Positions 8,644 through 17,647 of a stretch of DNA of 64,000 nt are shown one piece after another. This stretch comes from Actinomadura sp. J1-007 (GTDB lineage Bacteria > Actinomycetota > Actinomycetes > Streptosporangiales > Streptosporangiaceae), in assembly GCF_009793335.1 (NCBI RefSeq), contig NZ_WING01000001.1:7316001-7380000 (forward strand). Direction: 5' to 3'. Positions within the stretch are counted from its first letter, which is position 1. Each line of letters starts with the position of its first letter. The translations under genes and the position numbers were made by a program. The notes beneath the pieces were generated by a model. It made no database searches. It worked only from the letters and a program-made list of their open reading frames with translations, and was not told where the DNA came from.

Positions 8644-10020
8644 TCAGGGTCGGCGGCCGGCGCCGGGGCGCCGGGTCAGGCTGAGGACGAATCCGGCCAG
8701 GGGGAGCGCCGCGAGCACGGCGAGGGCCACCGGCACCGGCACGACGCCGGACAGGCCCGCGACTGCGGCCGGGCCGATCCCGCCACCCAGGAAGATCATG
8801 AAGTTGAGCAGACCCTGTGCGGTGTCGCGGTCGCGCGCGGCGACCAGTTCCGGGGCGAGGCCCACGAGGACGGCCTGGGCGCCGGCGAACCCGCACACGG
8901 TCAGCGCCGCGCCGACGACGACCGGGACCGGCCCGGCGAAGACCGCGACCACGAGCACGCCGGCGACGGTGAGGGCCGCGAGCCCGGCCGACACCTGCCA
9001 ACCGGTGAACCGGTCGGTCAGCGCGCCGAACAGCCGCCCGGCCAGCACCGAGCAGGCGGCGGCCGGGACCAGGAGCGCGCCCGCTTCGAGGGCGCCACCG
9101 CCCGTGGCCCGCTCGATCAGGGACGGGGCGACGAACAGCACCCCGTAGTAGCCGGCGAAGACCGACGCGCCGACGAGCGCGGTGGGCACGAAGCCGCGGG
9201 CCGCGATCACCCGCCGGGGCACGAACCCGTCGGGCGTGCGCCGCACGCGCCACCACAGTCCCGCGGCGGCGAGCACCCCGGCTGCGGCCACGACCAGCGT
9301 GACCGCGGGGGACAGGCCGACCGAGTGTGCTTGCAGCAACGTGATCAACGATCCGGCGAGCACCGAGAGCGCGGCCGCGCCAACGGTGTCGAGCCTCCCG
9401 GCCGAGCCGTCCTTCCCACCGCCGCCGACCCGCGTGAACGAGCGCCCACCCGCCAGAGCGACCGGCAGGAGGGGCAGCGCGACGACCGGGAAGGCGAGCA
9501 CGGCACGCCACCCCAACCAGGTGGTCAGCGCCCCGCCCAGCAGGGTCCCGCACGCCGACGCCGTCGCGCTGCCGGCCGCGATGATCCCCAGCGCGCGGGT
9601 CCGTTCCCGCCCGGGGAGGGAGGTGACCGCGGCGAAGACGGAGATCACGGTCGCGCCCGCCCCGGCTCCACCGATCAGCCGACCGGCGATCACGACCGGC
9701 AGCGTCGGGCCGGCGCCTGCGAGCGCCGAGCCCGCGGCGAGTGCCACGACCCCGGCGACGAGGACCCGGAAGGGGCCCCACCGGGCGATCAGCCGGCCCG
9801 CGAGCGCGGAGGTCAGCGACCACGCGGCGAGAATCCAGGCCGTGGCCCCGAACGGGACCCTGAGTGCGCGGCCGATGGCCGGCAGCGCCACCGACGGTGC
9901 TCCGAGAGCCACAAACTGCGGCAGCACCAGCATTCCCAGGGCCAGCCCCATCCGGCGCCCGTCCGGGGCGTGGTCCGATCCGCCGCTGAGGGCTGCACCC
10001 GAGGGGATCGTCTGCGGCAT
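8644..10020 (-). CDS. MFS transporter
   Basis: 458 residues with about 12-14 hydrophobic helices typical of drug:proton antiporters. The cytoplasmic loop RLIARWGPFRV after the second helix corresponds to MFS motif A, and GAGAGATVISVFAAVTSLPGRERTRALG covers the motif B/C region. Substrate unknown. Multidrug export or efflux of a product of the neighbouring epoxide hydrolase is plausible. Divergent from the CGNR regulator across a region with two inverted repeats. Confidence 0.85.
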   Translation of the reverse strand: MPQTIPSGAALSGGSDHAPDGRRMGLALGMLVLPQFVALGAPSVALPAIGRALRVPFGATAWILAAWSLTSALAGRLIARWGPFRVLVAGVVALAAGSALAGAGPTLPVVIAGRLIGGAGAGATVISVFAAVTSLPGRERTRALGIIAAGSATASACGTLLGGALTTWLGWRAVLAFPVVALPLLPVALAGGRSFTRVGGGGKDGSAGRLDTVGAAALSVLAGSLITLLQAHSVGLSPAVTLVVAAAGVLAAAGLWWRVRRTPDGFVPRRVIAARGFVPTALVGASVFAGYYGVLFVAPSLIERATGGGALEAGALLVPAAACSVLAGRLFGALTDRFTGWQVSAGLAALTVAGVLVVAVFAGPVPVVVGAALTVCGFAGAQAVLVGLAPELVAARDRDTAQGLLNFMIFLGGGIGPAAVAGLSGVVPVPVALAVLAALPLAGFVLSLTRRPGAGRRP

Positions 10021-10041
10021 CGTCGTCTTCTCCCGGCCAGC

Positions 10042-10077
10042 GGTGACATGTGAAAGCTACTATGGATGTCACCATAG
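10042..10077. promoter_or_regulatory. Two nested inverted repeats, candidate CGNR operator
   Basis: GGTGACAT at 10042-10049 and its complement ATGTCACC at 10066-10073 form an 8+8 repeat. CTATGG (10060-10065) and CCATAG (10072-10077) form a second one overlapping its right arm. Both lie in the 79-base divergent region between the MFS gene and the CGNR regulator, so they are likely the regulator's binding sites. Confidence 0.55.
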
Positions 10078-10099
10078 GAACGCGAAGGAGACACGTCAA

Positions 10100-10702
10100 A
10101 TGCTTGATGCGTGTTACAGCGAGTCGGCGGTCCAGACGGCCGTCGACCTCGCCAACACCTTGAAGCCGATCAAGGGAGAGGACGCGCTCGAGACCGTGGA
10201 GCAGCTCCGGGACTTCCTCGACGACCATCCCCAGGCCGGACCGGCCGGACCGGCCGGGCCTCCGGGTTCGGCCGCGGACCGAGCGAGCTGTCGGCCGCGG
10301 CTCACCCGCGCCGACCTGGCAGAGGTCCGCGCGTTGCGCGAGACGGTGCGCGCCGTGCTCGAACGAGCGGGCACCGACGCGGCCGGAGTCGCGGCCCTGA
10401 TCAATGACGGCCTGCGTCGCAGCCGCGCCACCCCGGCGCTGCGCCACGACCACGACCGCTGGTGGACCGACGTCACCTCCGACAGCGACCGCTGCGCAGC
10501 GCACCTGGCCGCGACCACGCTCAGCGCACTGGCCTCCGTGATCGCCACGCTCGGCCCGGCCCGTCTCGGCGTATGTGCCGGGCAGAACTGCCGAGGCACC
10601 TTCGTGGACCTCTCGCGCAACGGCTCGAAGCAGTTCTGCACCCGAACCTGCGCACACCGGGCCAGCGTCGCGGCGTACCGCAGCCGGCGCGGCCCGCGTT
10701 GA
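10100..10702 (+). CDS. CGNR zinc-finger regulator (ABATE domain)
   Basis: 200 residues, ATG at 10100 after GAAGGAGA. The N-terminal part (AVDLANTLKP onward) is the ABATE-type domain, and the C-terminal CGNR zinc finger reads LGVCAGQNCRGTFVD then FCTRTCAHRASVAAYR, supplying four zinc-binding cysteines. Such proteins are predicted one-component stress regulators. It is divergent from the MFS/epoxide hydrolase operon, which it probably controls. Confidence 0.85.
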   Translation: MLDACYSESAVQTAVDLANTLKPIKGEDALETVEQLRDFLDDHPQAGPAGPAGPPGSAADRASCRPRLTRADLAEVRALRETVRAVLERAGTDAAGVAALINDGLRRSRATPALRHDHDRWWTDVTSDSDRCAAHLAATTLSALASVIATLGPARLGVCAGQNCRGTFVDLSRNGSKQFCTRTCAHRASVAAYRSRRGPR

Positions 10703-10804
10703 GCGTCGGCACATGGCGCGGTCGGCTCCAGGGGCCGTCCGAGCGGGTGAGCAGAGACCGGAAGTGCGGATCGCGGCGGATCTCGCGTTCCGGATGTGAC
10801 TCGG

Positions 10805-11881
10805 TCAGCGGCGCGCGCCTGGCAGTGGGCGCTTCGGTGGTTGGTCGGTCCAGCCGGCGGTCTGCTTCACGGTGAGGTACTGCGTGGTGCCGGGGGGAAG
10901 CCCGCGGTTCGTGGCGCCCGGCCGCACGACGACGGCGCGGGTGGCCATCACGAAGTCGCTGGACGGGCTGAGCAGGAGCTGCCAGTCGATGGTGCCGAGC
11001 GCGGAGGTGTGCTCGCGCAGGGCGACACCGACCGCGGGTCGGCCGAGCGGGTCACGGACCGTGCCGAGGCTGCGGACGCCCGGCAGTCCGGCCAGCATTC
11101 GATAGAGCGCGCCGCGTACCGCCGGGGACGGCGTCCGTGCCGGGGAGTCGAGCAAATGCGTGGCCTCGCGGAAGAGCCACGCGTCAGGGCGCGCCGGGAG
11201 ACCGCCGTGGTCGCGGATCCAGGTCAGCATCGCCACCCGGAGCTTGGCCGGGTCTGCGGGCAGGCGTGCGGGGTCCCCTTCGAAGACGCTGTCTTCGGTA
11301 TGTTCCGGTCCGTCCGGCGGATCGGGGATGGCGATGCCGGCGTCGGAGTTCTCGTTCGGGCCGGGCGAGCCGTCCTCCCGGTACGCCTTGGCGTCGGCCG
11401 CGCTGACCGGCTGGAGCCGTGCCCCCGCGAGGTCATGGGCGAGCACGGCGTCGCCGTCGACCGGGTCGCGCGGCCGCCAGGCCTCGGTGGGGATGGTGAC
11501 CAGCAACGTGTACCGGTGTCCATTGTGGTCGCGGCGGAGAAGCTGGCCGACCTCGCCCTTGGCGTGCCAGAAGCGTTTGGTCCCGGTCCGGTCGGCGTGC
11601 TCGGCCGACGCCAGCAGCATCGCGTGCGCGGGTCCGGAGGTGACGTACCGTTGTTCGGGGATGCTCCGGGGTGCCAGTACGTGCCACAGCACCGCAGTGA
11701 CGGCCGCTGCCGCGGCGACGGTCGGAAGGATCCACCTGAGCCGTGCACGAGGACGGGCGGGGGACCGGCGGGCCGGTTCGTCGATGATGCTCCGCAGCAG
11801 CGTCTCCTGCCGCGCGCCATAGGTCAGGTCGTCGGCGGCCACCGGGTCGGCGGCGGCGATCAGTGCGTCCAGGTCGTTCAT
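10805..11881 (-). CDS. CU044_5270 family membrane protein (sigma-factor partner)
   Basis: 358 residues from the ATG at 11881, which overlaps the ECF sigma gene stop as ATGA. A short cytoplasmic N-terminus (MNDLDALIAAADP) is followed by one transmembrane helix at about residues 50-70 (WILPTVAAAAAVTAVLWHVL) and a large extracytoplasmic domain. This is the usual arrangement of the CU044_5270 family that follows ECF sigma genes in actinomycetes. It may act as an anti-sigma factor or sensor, although no ZAS zinc motif is seen. Confidence 0.75.
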   Translation of the reverse strand: MNDLDALIAAADPVAADDLTYGARQETLLRSIIDEPARRSPARPRARLRWILPTVAAAAAVTAVLWHVLAPRSIPEQRYVTSGPAHAMLLASAEHADRTGTKRFWHAKGEVGQLLRRDHNGHRYTLLVTIPTEAWRPRDPVDGDAVLAHDLAGARLQPVSAADAKAYREDGSPGPNENSDAGIAIPDPPDGPEHTEDSVFEGDPARLPADPAKLRVAMLTWIRDHGGLPARPDAWLFREATHLLDSPARTPSPAVRGALYRMLAGLPGVRSLGTVRDPLGRPAVGVALREHTSALGTIDWQLLLSPSSDFVMATRAVVVRPGATNRGLPPGTTQYLTVKQTAGWTDQPPKRPLPGARR

Positions 11882-12387
11882 CGGGTGGCCTCCTCCACGG
11901 GCGGGTTGTCGCTGGTGAGCAGGCCGGCCAGCCGCTTGCGGGCGCGGTGCAGGCGTACCTTGAAGGCCGGGGCCGAACACCCGGCCACGTAAGCGGCCAT
12001 GCGGTGGTCCAGTCCCTCCCAGCTGATCAGCATCAGCGCCTCGCGCTCGCCGGGCGGCAGTTCCCAGAGCAGGGCTCTCAGGCGTACCTCCTCGACCACG
12101 CCCGGCGCGTGGTCGGGCTCGACCCGGTGGTGCGCCGCCAGGCGGCCCGCGAGGCGTTCCCGGCGCCGCGTCGAACGGCGGTCGTTGCTCAGGCAGTTCT
12201 GCGCCGTCCGGTAGAGCCAGGGCAGGGGATCATCCGGCAGGCGGTCGATGTGGCGCCATGCCGCCGTGAACGTCTCCGCGACCACGTCTTCCGCCTGCGC
12301 CTCGCCGGTCCGGCGGAGCACGTATGCCAGCACGTGCCCGTGATGCCGCCGGAACAACACCGTGAACCGGTCAGCTTCATCACCCAC
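11878..12387 (-). CDS. ECF RNA polymerase sigma factor
   Basis: 169 residues. Region 2 (residues about 8-75, including HGHVLAYVLRRTGEAQAEDVVAETFTAAW) and region 4 (about 100-160, LWELPPGEREALMLISWEGL and an atypical recognition helix ending APAFKVRLHRARKRL) are both present, with no extra C-terminal domain. It is cotranscribed with the CU044_5270 protein. Target promoter unknown. Confidence 0.9.
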   Translation of the reverse strand: MGDEADRFTVLFRRHHGHVLAYVLRRTGEAQAEDVVAETFTAAWRHIDRLPDDPLPWLYRTAQNCLSNDRRSTRRRERLAGRLAAHHRVEPDHAPGVVEEVRLRALLWELPPGEREALMLISWEGLDHRMAAYVAGCSAPAFKVRLHRARKRLAGLLTSDNPPVEEATR

Positions 12388-12515
12388 GAGATCGCCCCAA
12401 AGTAACTCCGACCCGAGATCGTTCCTGCTTCGTCTCTATAGGTCCGGCACCGGCCTCGTGGTTACATCGGCCCCCCGTGTTGACCGCGCTCGGCGGGCAG
12501 TGCTGGAGTCTGCGA

Positions 12516-13256
12516 GTGGACAGCATCCCCGCCAACCGGCGGTTCTGGAACCAGATCAGCAGCTCCTACCAGCACGAGCACGACCCGCGGATCGGCGCCG
12601 CGCCCCGGCTGTGGGGCATGTACGCCATCCCCGACGCGCACCTGCACGCTCTGGGCGACGTCACCGGCAAGCGCGTCCTCGAACTCGGCTGCGGCGCCGG
12701 CCAGTGGTCCAGGTCGCTCGCCGCCGAGGGCGCCACCGTGGTCGGGTTCGACCTGTCCGAAGCCCAGCTCACCGCGGCGGCCGGCGCGATGGGAGCGGCC
12801 CGCTACCCGCTGGTGCAAGGCGCCGCCGAACTGCTCCCGTTCGCCGCCGGCAGCTTCGACCTGGTGTTCTGCGACCATGGCGGGCTCAGCTGGGCGCCCC
12901 CGCACCTGGCCGTCCCGCAGGCCGCACGCGTCCTGCGCCGCGGCGGGCGCCTGGTGTTCAACACCGCCAGCCCGTGGTTCGAAGCCTGCTACGACGACAC
13001 CGCGAGCCGCGTGACCACCACGCTGCACCAGGACTACTTCGGGCTGAACTCCATCACCGAAGGACGCGGCGCGACCAGCTACCAGCTCACCTACGGCGAC
13101 TGGATCAGGACCCTTCGCGGCGCGGGCCTCATCATCGACGACCTCATCGAACCGCGGCCCGACCCCGGAACACCCAACGACTACAACAGAACCGACCCGC
13201 CCGACTGGGCACACCACTGGCCAGCAGAAATGCTCTGGATAACCCACAAACCCTAG
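12516..13256 (+). CDS. Class I SAM-dependent methyltransferase
   Basis: 246 residues from GTG at 12516 (GGAG 7 bases upstream); the frame also allows GTG at 12477. Motif I is VLELGCGAGQWSRSL, motif II VVGFDLSEAQL, and the post-I acidic loop and motif III (LRRGGRLVFNT) follow. It methylates an unknown small molecule with S-adenosylmethionine. Divergent from the ECF sigma gene, with no partner downstream. Confidence 0.85.
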   Translation: MDSIPANRRFWNQISSSYQHEHDPRIGAAPRLWGMYAIPDAHLHALGDVTGKRVLELGCGAGQWSRSLAAEGATVVGFDLSEAQLTAAAGAMGAARYPLVQGAAELLPFAAGSFDLVFCDHGGLSWAPPHLAVPQAARVLRRGGRLVFNTASPWFEACYDDTASRVTTTLHQDYFGLNSITEGRGATSYQLTYGDWIRTLRGAGLIIDDLIEPRPDPGTPNDYNRTDPPDWAHHWPAEMLWITHKP

Positions 13257-13418
13257 ACACACCGCCCGGACGTCGCGAGGACCCCGTCCGCTCAACACCG
13301 GCGACGCAACCGGTGAACAAACGTCCTACTTAGCCGTGCCGGACTCTGGCGTCGAGTCCATCGCTCGGCGAGGCCGGTGTCCTCGGGGCTTGGGCCTCAC
13401 CAGGAGGCGTCGGCTGGC

Positions 13419-14669
13419 TTATCGGCGTATGGCGGGGGTGCCGAGGGTGGAGACGTTCAGCAGCAGGTTGGGGGAGCCGCTGCCCGCATCGGAGATGACG
13501 CCGGGCTGGGCCGCTTTCACCACCGCGTTGCGGGACTCCTGCGGGGTCGCGTTCGGGTGGCCCTCCAGATAGAGCGCGAGGGCCCCGGCCGCGTGCGGCG
13601 TGGCCATCGACGTGCCGCTCATCCACGTCGCTCCGGTGTCGGAGCCGTAGTCCGCGGAGACGATGTCGCCGCCCGGTGCGAACAGGTCCAGGCAGCGGCC
13701 GTAGTTGGAGAAGTAGGAACGCCAGTCGCCTTCGTCCGTGGACCCGAGCGTGACGGCCTCGGACACGTCGCCGGGCGTGTCGCAGCCGTTTCTGGAGTCG
13801 TTCCCGGCGGCGATCGCGAACTGGATGCCCGCGCGAATGGCGCCTCTGGTCGCTTCGCGGAACGCCTGCGGCTCCGGAACCGGGGGATCGGAGCCGATGC
13901 TCATGTTGCCGACGGCGGGCTTGCGGGCGTTCCGGGCGATCCACTCCAGGCCCTCGATGGCGTAGCGGTCGGGGGAGTAGCCGTCGCAGTCCAGGACGCG
14001 CACGGCGACGATCTGGGCGTCCTTGGCCACTCCGTACTCCTCGCCGCCCACGGTGCCGGCCACATGCGTGCCGTGGCCGTGGCAGTCCTGCGCGGTGGCG
14101 TCCTTGTCGACGAAGTCGTAGCCGTTGGACGCCCTGCCCTCGAACGTCCTGTGGCTGATGCGGACCCCGGTGTCCACGACGTAGACGGTGACGCCGGTGC
14201 CGGCGCCAGGGTAGGTGTACGCGCGGTCCTGCCTGCCGTCGACGCGGTCCAGGCCCCAGGACGGGGGATTGGGCTGCGTGCCGCCTCCGGCCGTGTGGAC
14301 CATCACGCCCTTCTGCACGTACCGCACCGCCGGATCAGCGGCCAGGCGCCGAGCCTGCGCGGCCGTCATGTCGGCGGCGAATCCGCGCAGCACGGCGCTG
14401 AAAACACTCTGAACGGAGCCGCCGTAGCGGCGCGCCAGACTTTTCGCCTGGGCGGTCACCGGGGCCTGTGCACCGGGCGCGAGGGACGTTCCGCCCTTCA
14501 GCGCCACGATGTACTGGCCCTCGACCGTGCCGGGCGCATCGGCGTTGATCACGGTGCCCTCAGCCGCGTTCGCCGGACCGCCGAGGGCGCCGGCGCCCAG
14601 CAGCAGGACGAGCACGGCCAGGACCGACCAGGCCCTCGGGTGTTCACGGTTCCGCGGGAGCTCCATCAT
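13419..14669 (-). CDS. Secreted S8 subtilisin-like protease with I9 propeptide
   Basis: 416 residues. A signal peptide (about 1-35, ending GPANA) leads to an inhibitor I9 propeptide (EGQYIVALKGGTS to about residue 115) and the S8 catalytic domain. The catalytic triad is visible: Asp in VVDTGV, His in HGHGTHVAGT and Ser in SGTSMATPHAAG; Asn in AAGNDS is the oxyanion residue. This is the proteinase-K-like aqualysin branch with cysteines that could form disulfides. Start chosen at tandem ATGs after GGAAGG. It should be an extracellular general protease. Confidence 0.92.
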   Translation of the reverse strand: MMELPRNREHPRAWSVLAVLVLLLGAGALGGPANAAEGTVINADAPGTVEGQYIVALKGGTSLAPGAQAPVTAQAKSLARRYGGSVQSVFSAVLRGFAADMTAAQARRLAADPAVRYVQKGVMVHTAGGGTQPNPPSWGLDRVDGRQDRAYTYPGAGTGVTVYVVDTGVRISHRTFEGRASNGYDFVDKDATAQDCHGHGTHVAGTVGGEEYGVAKDAQIVAVRVLDCDGYSPDRYAIEGLEWIARNARKPAVGNMSIGSDPPVPEPQAFREATRGAIRAGIQFAIAAGNDSRNGCDTPGDVSEAVTLGSTDEGDWRSYFSNYGRCLDLFAPGGDIVSADYGSDTGATWMSGTSMATPHAAGALALYLEGHPNATPQESRNAVVKAAQPGVISDAGSGSPNLLLNVSTLGTPAIRR

Positions 14670-15146
14670 CCTCGCCTTCCTCCGTCATCCGTGGTGCGGA
14701 CGATCGTGGGCGCCGGACGCCGAGGCATCACGCTAAGTTTCCGCTCGAAGGCGAACAACCCATTCGACATTGACAGAAATACACAGCAGGTTTCTGTTCG
14801 CCGCTTTCCAGGGGCCGCCACCGTCATCATCGACTCCCCATCGGTCAGGGCCGCCGAGACCGTTGCCCATTCCGAACACGGCCACGGCCCGACCACCCAC
14901 GCACCCGCGGACCCTCCCACCGCGCGCCCGGGGAATGCCACCTTCCCCGCCCGCACCTCCTGGCCAGGCCGGCTGCGGCCCCCACACCGGGGTGGACGCC
15001 ACGGGGCCGCTCGGTCCGCCCTGCTGTGGCCGATCGGCGGCGGTCGACGTCGTCGGCGATTCACTGGCCTCGGTGGACGGGGAGATCGCGGTCCGGCGGC
15101 GCGAGGTGGACGGGGACGCGCCGGTTCGAGTACGAGTACGGCCCGG
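14670..15146. other. Intergenic region upstream of protease gene
   Basis: Contains the likely promoter of the S8 protease gene near 14740-14790, where composition drops locally in GC. The rest, 14880-15146, is GC-rich with no recognisable gene or repeat. Confidence 0.35.
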
Positions 15147-15836
15147 TCAGGCGTTGAAGACGGCCTCGGGGCGGTCGCGGTTCTCGTGCAGGTCCCAGTA
15201 CAGGGGGGCGATCTGCTCGGGCGTGGCGGTCGGGCTGCCTTCCGGGGCGGCCACGACGCCCTCGCCGATCCAGACGTTGATCGCCACGTGCCCGGCGTAC
15301 ACGCCGCTGCCCGCCAGTTCCTTGTTCAGGTTGATCACCCAGTTGCGCAGAGCCGCCTGGGCCGCGTTGGCGTTGCCGAACATCGGCACCGGGTCCACCG
15401 AGCCGCCGCCGGCGGTGAACAGCAGGGTCCCGGCGCCCGCCTCGCGCATCGCGGGCAGTACCGCCTGGGCCGCCGTGACGGCGCCGTAGAAGCCGTACTC
15501 GATCATTGGTTGCAGGTTGTCCACCGTGACCTGCGAAGGAGCGGCCAGGGTGAGGCCGGGCACCGGGGTGTGCGGGGCCGGCGAGTACTCCAGTACGTCG
15601 ATGCCGCCGAAGCGGGCCCTGGCCGCGTCCAGGGCATCGGTCAGTGAGGCGCGGTCGAGGAGGTCGGCGGGGAACGCGGCGGCCGTGACGCCTTCCTGGC
15701 CGAGCCGGGCGACCAGCGTTTCCAGCTTCTCCTTGGTGCGGGCGATCAGGGCGACGTCGAAGCCGCGGCTGCCGAAGGTGCGGGCGATGGCCAGGCCCAG
15801 GCCGGGGCCGGCGCCGACGATGGCGAGAGTGGGCAC
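15147..15836 (-). CDS. Atypical SDR-family protein lacking catalytic Tyr/Lys
   Basis: 229 residues. AIVGAGPGLGLAIARTF is the dinucleotide-binding glycine motif and the Rossmann strands follow the short-chain dehydrogenase pattern. Where SDRs carry YxxxK, this protein reads GNANAAQAALRNW, with no Tyr or Lys in those positions, and the usual Ser of strand 5 sits in a TAGGGS stretch. It may be a non-catalytic or altered-chemistry member. It shares an operon with the FrnE-like protein upstream and faces an HxlR regulator. Confidence 0.8.
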   Translation of the reverse strand: MPTLAIVGAGPGLGLAIARTFGSRGFDVALIARTKEKLETLVARLGQEGVTAAAFPADLLDRASLTDALDAARARFGGIDVLEYSPAPHTPVPGLTLAAPSQVTVDNLQPMIEYGFYGAVTAAQAVLPAMREAGAGTLLFTAGGGSVDPVPMFGNANAAQAALRNWVINLNKELAGSGVYAGHVAINVWIGEGVVAAPEGSPTATPEQIAPLYWDLHENRDRPEAVFNA

Positions 15837-15905
15837 AGTGAAGTCCCTTCCGTGTGTCGTGACCGCCGGGACATGCGGAGATCGGACGCCCGGCAGGCGG
15901 GTGGA

Positions 15906-16625
15906 TCAGGTGCGGGCGGCGTGGTCGGCGGAGACCGCGCAGCCGTCCGGGCCGCAGATCGCCGCGTCGTCGCCGGCATCGAGAACGGTCGGGTGGGTCT
16001 CGTCCCAGACCTGGCGCAGGATGCGGAGCAGGGTGTCGGTGTCCTGCGCTCCTGCGAGGGCGTACCGGCCGTCGATGACGGTGAAGGGGGCACCGGTCGC
16101 CCCGAGCCGCTGCGCCTGGTGTGCGTCTTGCCGTACCTGACGGCGGTAGCGCCGCTCGGCGAGCACCCGGCGGGTCCGTTCGCGGTCCAGGCCGATCCTG
16201 CCGGCCAGGCCGAGCAGGTCGTCGAGCGTGAAGACCGACTCGGCTTCGCCGAAGTAGGCGCGGAACATCATGCGCCAGGCTTCGCGGTTCTTGCCTTCGG
16301 CGGAGGCGTGGGCCAGGAGCTCGTGGGCCAGGTCGGTGTTCCCGACTCGGTTGTCCAGGACGCGGTACGGGGCCAGTCCTTCGGCGGCGGCCATGCCTTC
16401 GATATCCGGTACGTCGGCCTGCCCGGGGACGACGCCGTACTTGGCCAGCAGAAACTCGCGCACGCTGAGCGTGCGGTCCTCGGGGAGGCCACTGCCCAGA
16501 GGGAACGAGCGGTGGACCACCTCTACGTCGCCGCCGTGCTCGAACCGCTCCACGGCCCGATCCCACCGATGGCCGCCCAGACCGCACCAGGGGCAGGTGA
16601 CCTCGGACCAGATCTCTACTTTCAT
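15906..16625 (-). CDS. DsbA/FrnE-family oxidoreductase
   Basis: 239 residues from the ATG at 16625, preceded by a strong GGAGGT; the longer upstream frame is not supported. The thioredoxin-like CPWCG motif near residue 12 and the helical insert match FrnE-type cytosolic DsbA-like proteins (2-hydroxychromene-2-carboxylate isomerase relatives). TGAPFTVIDGRYALAGAQ provides the cis-proline loop and glutathione-like site. It may act in thiol redox or polyketide-related chemistry. Divergent from the HxlR gene at 16732. Confidence 0.85.
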   Translation of the reverse strand: MKVEIWSEVTCPWCGLGGHRWDRAVERFEHGGDVEVVHRSFPLGSGLPEDRTLSVREFLLAKYGVVPGQADVPDIEGMAAAEGLAPYRVLDNRVGNTDLAHELLAHASAEGKNREAWRMMFRAYFGEAESVFTLDDLLGLAGRIGLDRERTRRVLAERRYRRQVRQDAHQAQRLGATGAPFTVIDGRYALAGAQDTDTLLRILRQVWDETHPTVLDAGDDAAICGPDGCAVSADHAART

Positions 16626-16655
16626 GTCCTGACCTCCAATTCCTACTGTTTGTTC

Positions 16656-16690
16656 GTAACGCCATGATGAGCCAGTATGGAAGGCGTTAC
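16656..16690. promoter_or_regulatory. Candidate HxlR operator
   Basis: Perfect inverted repeat GTAACGCC (16656-16663) and GGCGTTAC (16683-16690) separated by 19 bases, in the divergent region between the FrnE and HxlR genes. Its placement fits autoregulation and control of the FrnE-SDR operon. Confidence 0.6.
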
Positions 16691-16731
16691 AAAAGGCACA
16701 TCGGTGTGCGTGACGGAGGGGAACGGGCGCC

Positions 16732-17151
16732 ATGCAGGACAGCGCGGCAATCGGGATGGCGGCTTCGGTCGGGCCGTGCGCGAGCATCCCCGCCGACCAC
16801 ATGGACCTCATCCGCCAGGTGCTCGACCGGGTGGGCGACAAGTGGAGCATGCTGGTCATCGCCGTCCTGGAGGGCGGCCCGATGCGCTACACCGACGTGC
16901 AGCGCCAGATCCCGGGCATCTACCAGCGCATGCTGACCCACACCCTTCGCCAACTCACGGAGGACGGGTTGATCACCCGTACGGCCTACGCCGAGGTGCC
17001 ACCGCGCGTCGAGTACGCGCTCGCCCCGCTCGGCGGCGGCCTGAACGAGATCGTCAAGCAGCTGATCGGCTGGGCGGCCGACCACCACGACGAGATCCGC
17101 GCCAACCGCTCCCGCCCCGGCGCCGCCACCTCCTCCGCGTCCCGGACCTGA
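16732..17151 (+). CDS. HxlR-family transcriptional regulator
   Basis: 139 residues, ATG at 16732 after GGAGGGG. The winged HTH runs from about residue 25 to 110: VLDRVGDKWSMLVIAVLEGG, RYTDVQRQIPGIYQRMLTHTLRQL and the wing DGLITRTAYAEVPPRVEYAL. One N-terminal cysteine (residue 16, in GPCAS) could sense thiol stress or electrophiles, as in the HypR/QorR branch. The divergent partner is a thioredoxin-fold protein, which fits. Confidence 0.88.
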   Translation: MQDSAAIGMAASVGPCASIPADHMDLIRQVLDRVGDKWSMLVIAVLEGGPMRYTDVQRQIPGIYQRMLTHTLRQLTEDGLITRTAYAEVPPRVEYALAPLGGGLNEIVKQLIGWAADHHDEIRANRSRPGAATSSASRT

Positions 17152-17224
17152 CCGGGCGTTTCGTCCCCTGCTTGCTTCCGGGTCAGGCGTCCCGCCAGGT
17201 GGGAGCGGACTCGCCGGTGAGGCG

Positions 17225-17577
17225 GCAGCTCAAGAGGCCGATGATCGCGAATGGATCATGGCGGTGGAACCGGTCGGCAGGGTCTCGTCGTCGCGGATCA
17301 GGCGGCGGCGCGGCATGGGGCCCGGCCCAGGGAGCGTTCGACCACCCAACGGCGTGACGGCGGGGTGAACCCCCGGACGCCTCACGGGCGTTGGACGATC
17401 CGCATGTCGATGCCGACCGCGGCGGCGTGCTCGCGGTAGCCGCCGTCCACCCGGATGGTACGGACGGCGGGCTGTTCGTCGGCGAACTGATTGATCAGAG
17501 CGGCTCCGGCGACCGAGTCCTGGACAGATGCGGCGGTGACCAGCACGGCCGGCAAGAGGCCGATGGTACCGAGTGGG
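17225..17577 (-). mobile_element. IS5-type transposase remnant
   Basis: Reading the minus strand from 17577, a degraded transposase is recognisable: LLPAVLVTAASVQDSVAGAA, then TIRVDGGYREHAAAVGI (around the second catalytic Asp) and MRIVQRP followed by a stop. The frame after it gives RGFTPPSRRWVVERSLGR, and then DDETLPTGSTAMIH. These are consecutive blocks of the C-terminal DDE domain of IS5-group transposases (IS1031/IS427 style). The N-terminal half is missing, with at least one stop and two shifts. No terminal inverted repeats were identified. Confidence 0.7.
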
Positions 17578-17647
17578 AGGGGCCGTTGCTGGTGTAGCGC
17601 GAGTGGAGCGTTCCGGCGTGCGATGGCGGAGGGGCATCGGCGATGCT

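Noticed and set aside
8423..10714. 763-codon minus-strand frame
   Set aside because: Out-of-frame reading across the MFS gene and into both neighbours; low-complexity Arg/Gly-rich sequence.
13377..15647. Long plus-strand open frame across the subtilase and SDR genes
   Set aside because: Antisense to an S8 protease with intact catalytic motifs; it has no family signature and arises from GC-rich codon bias.
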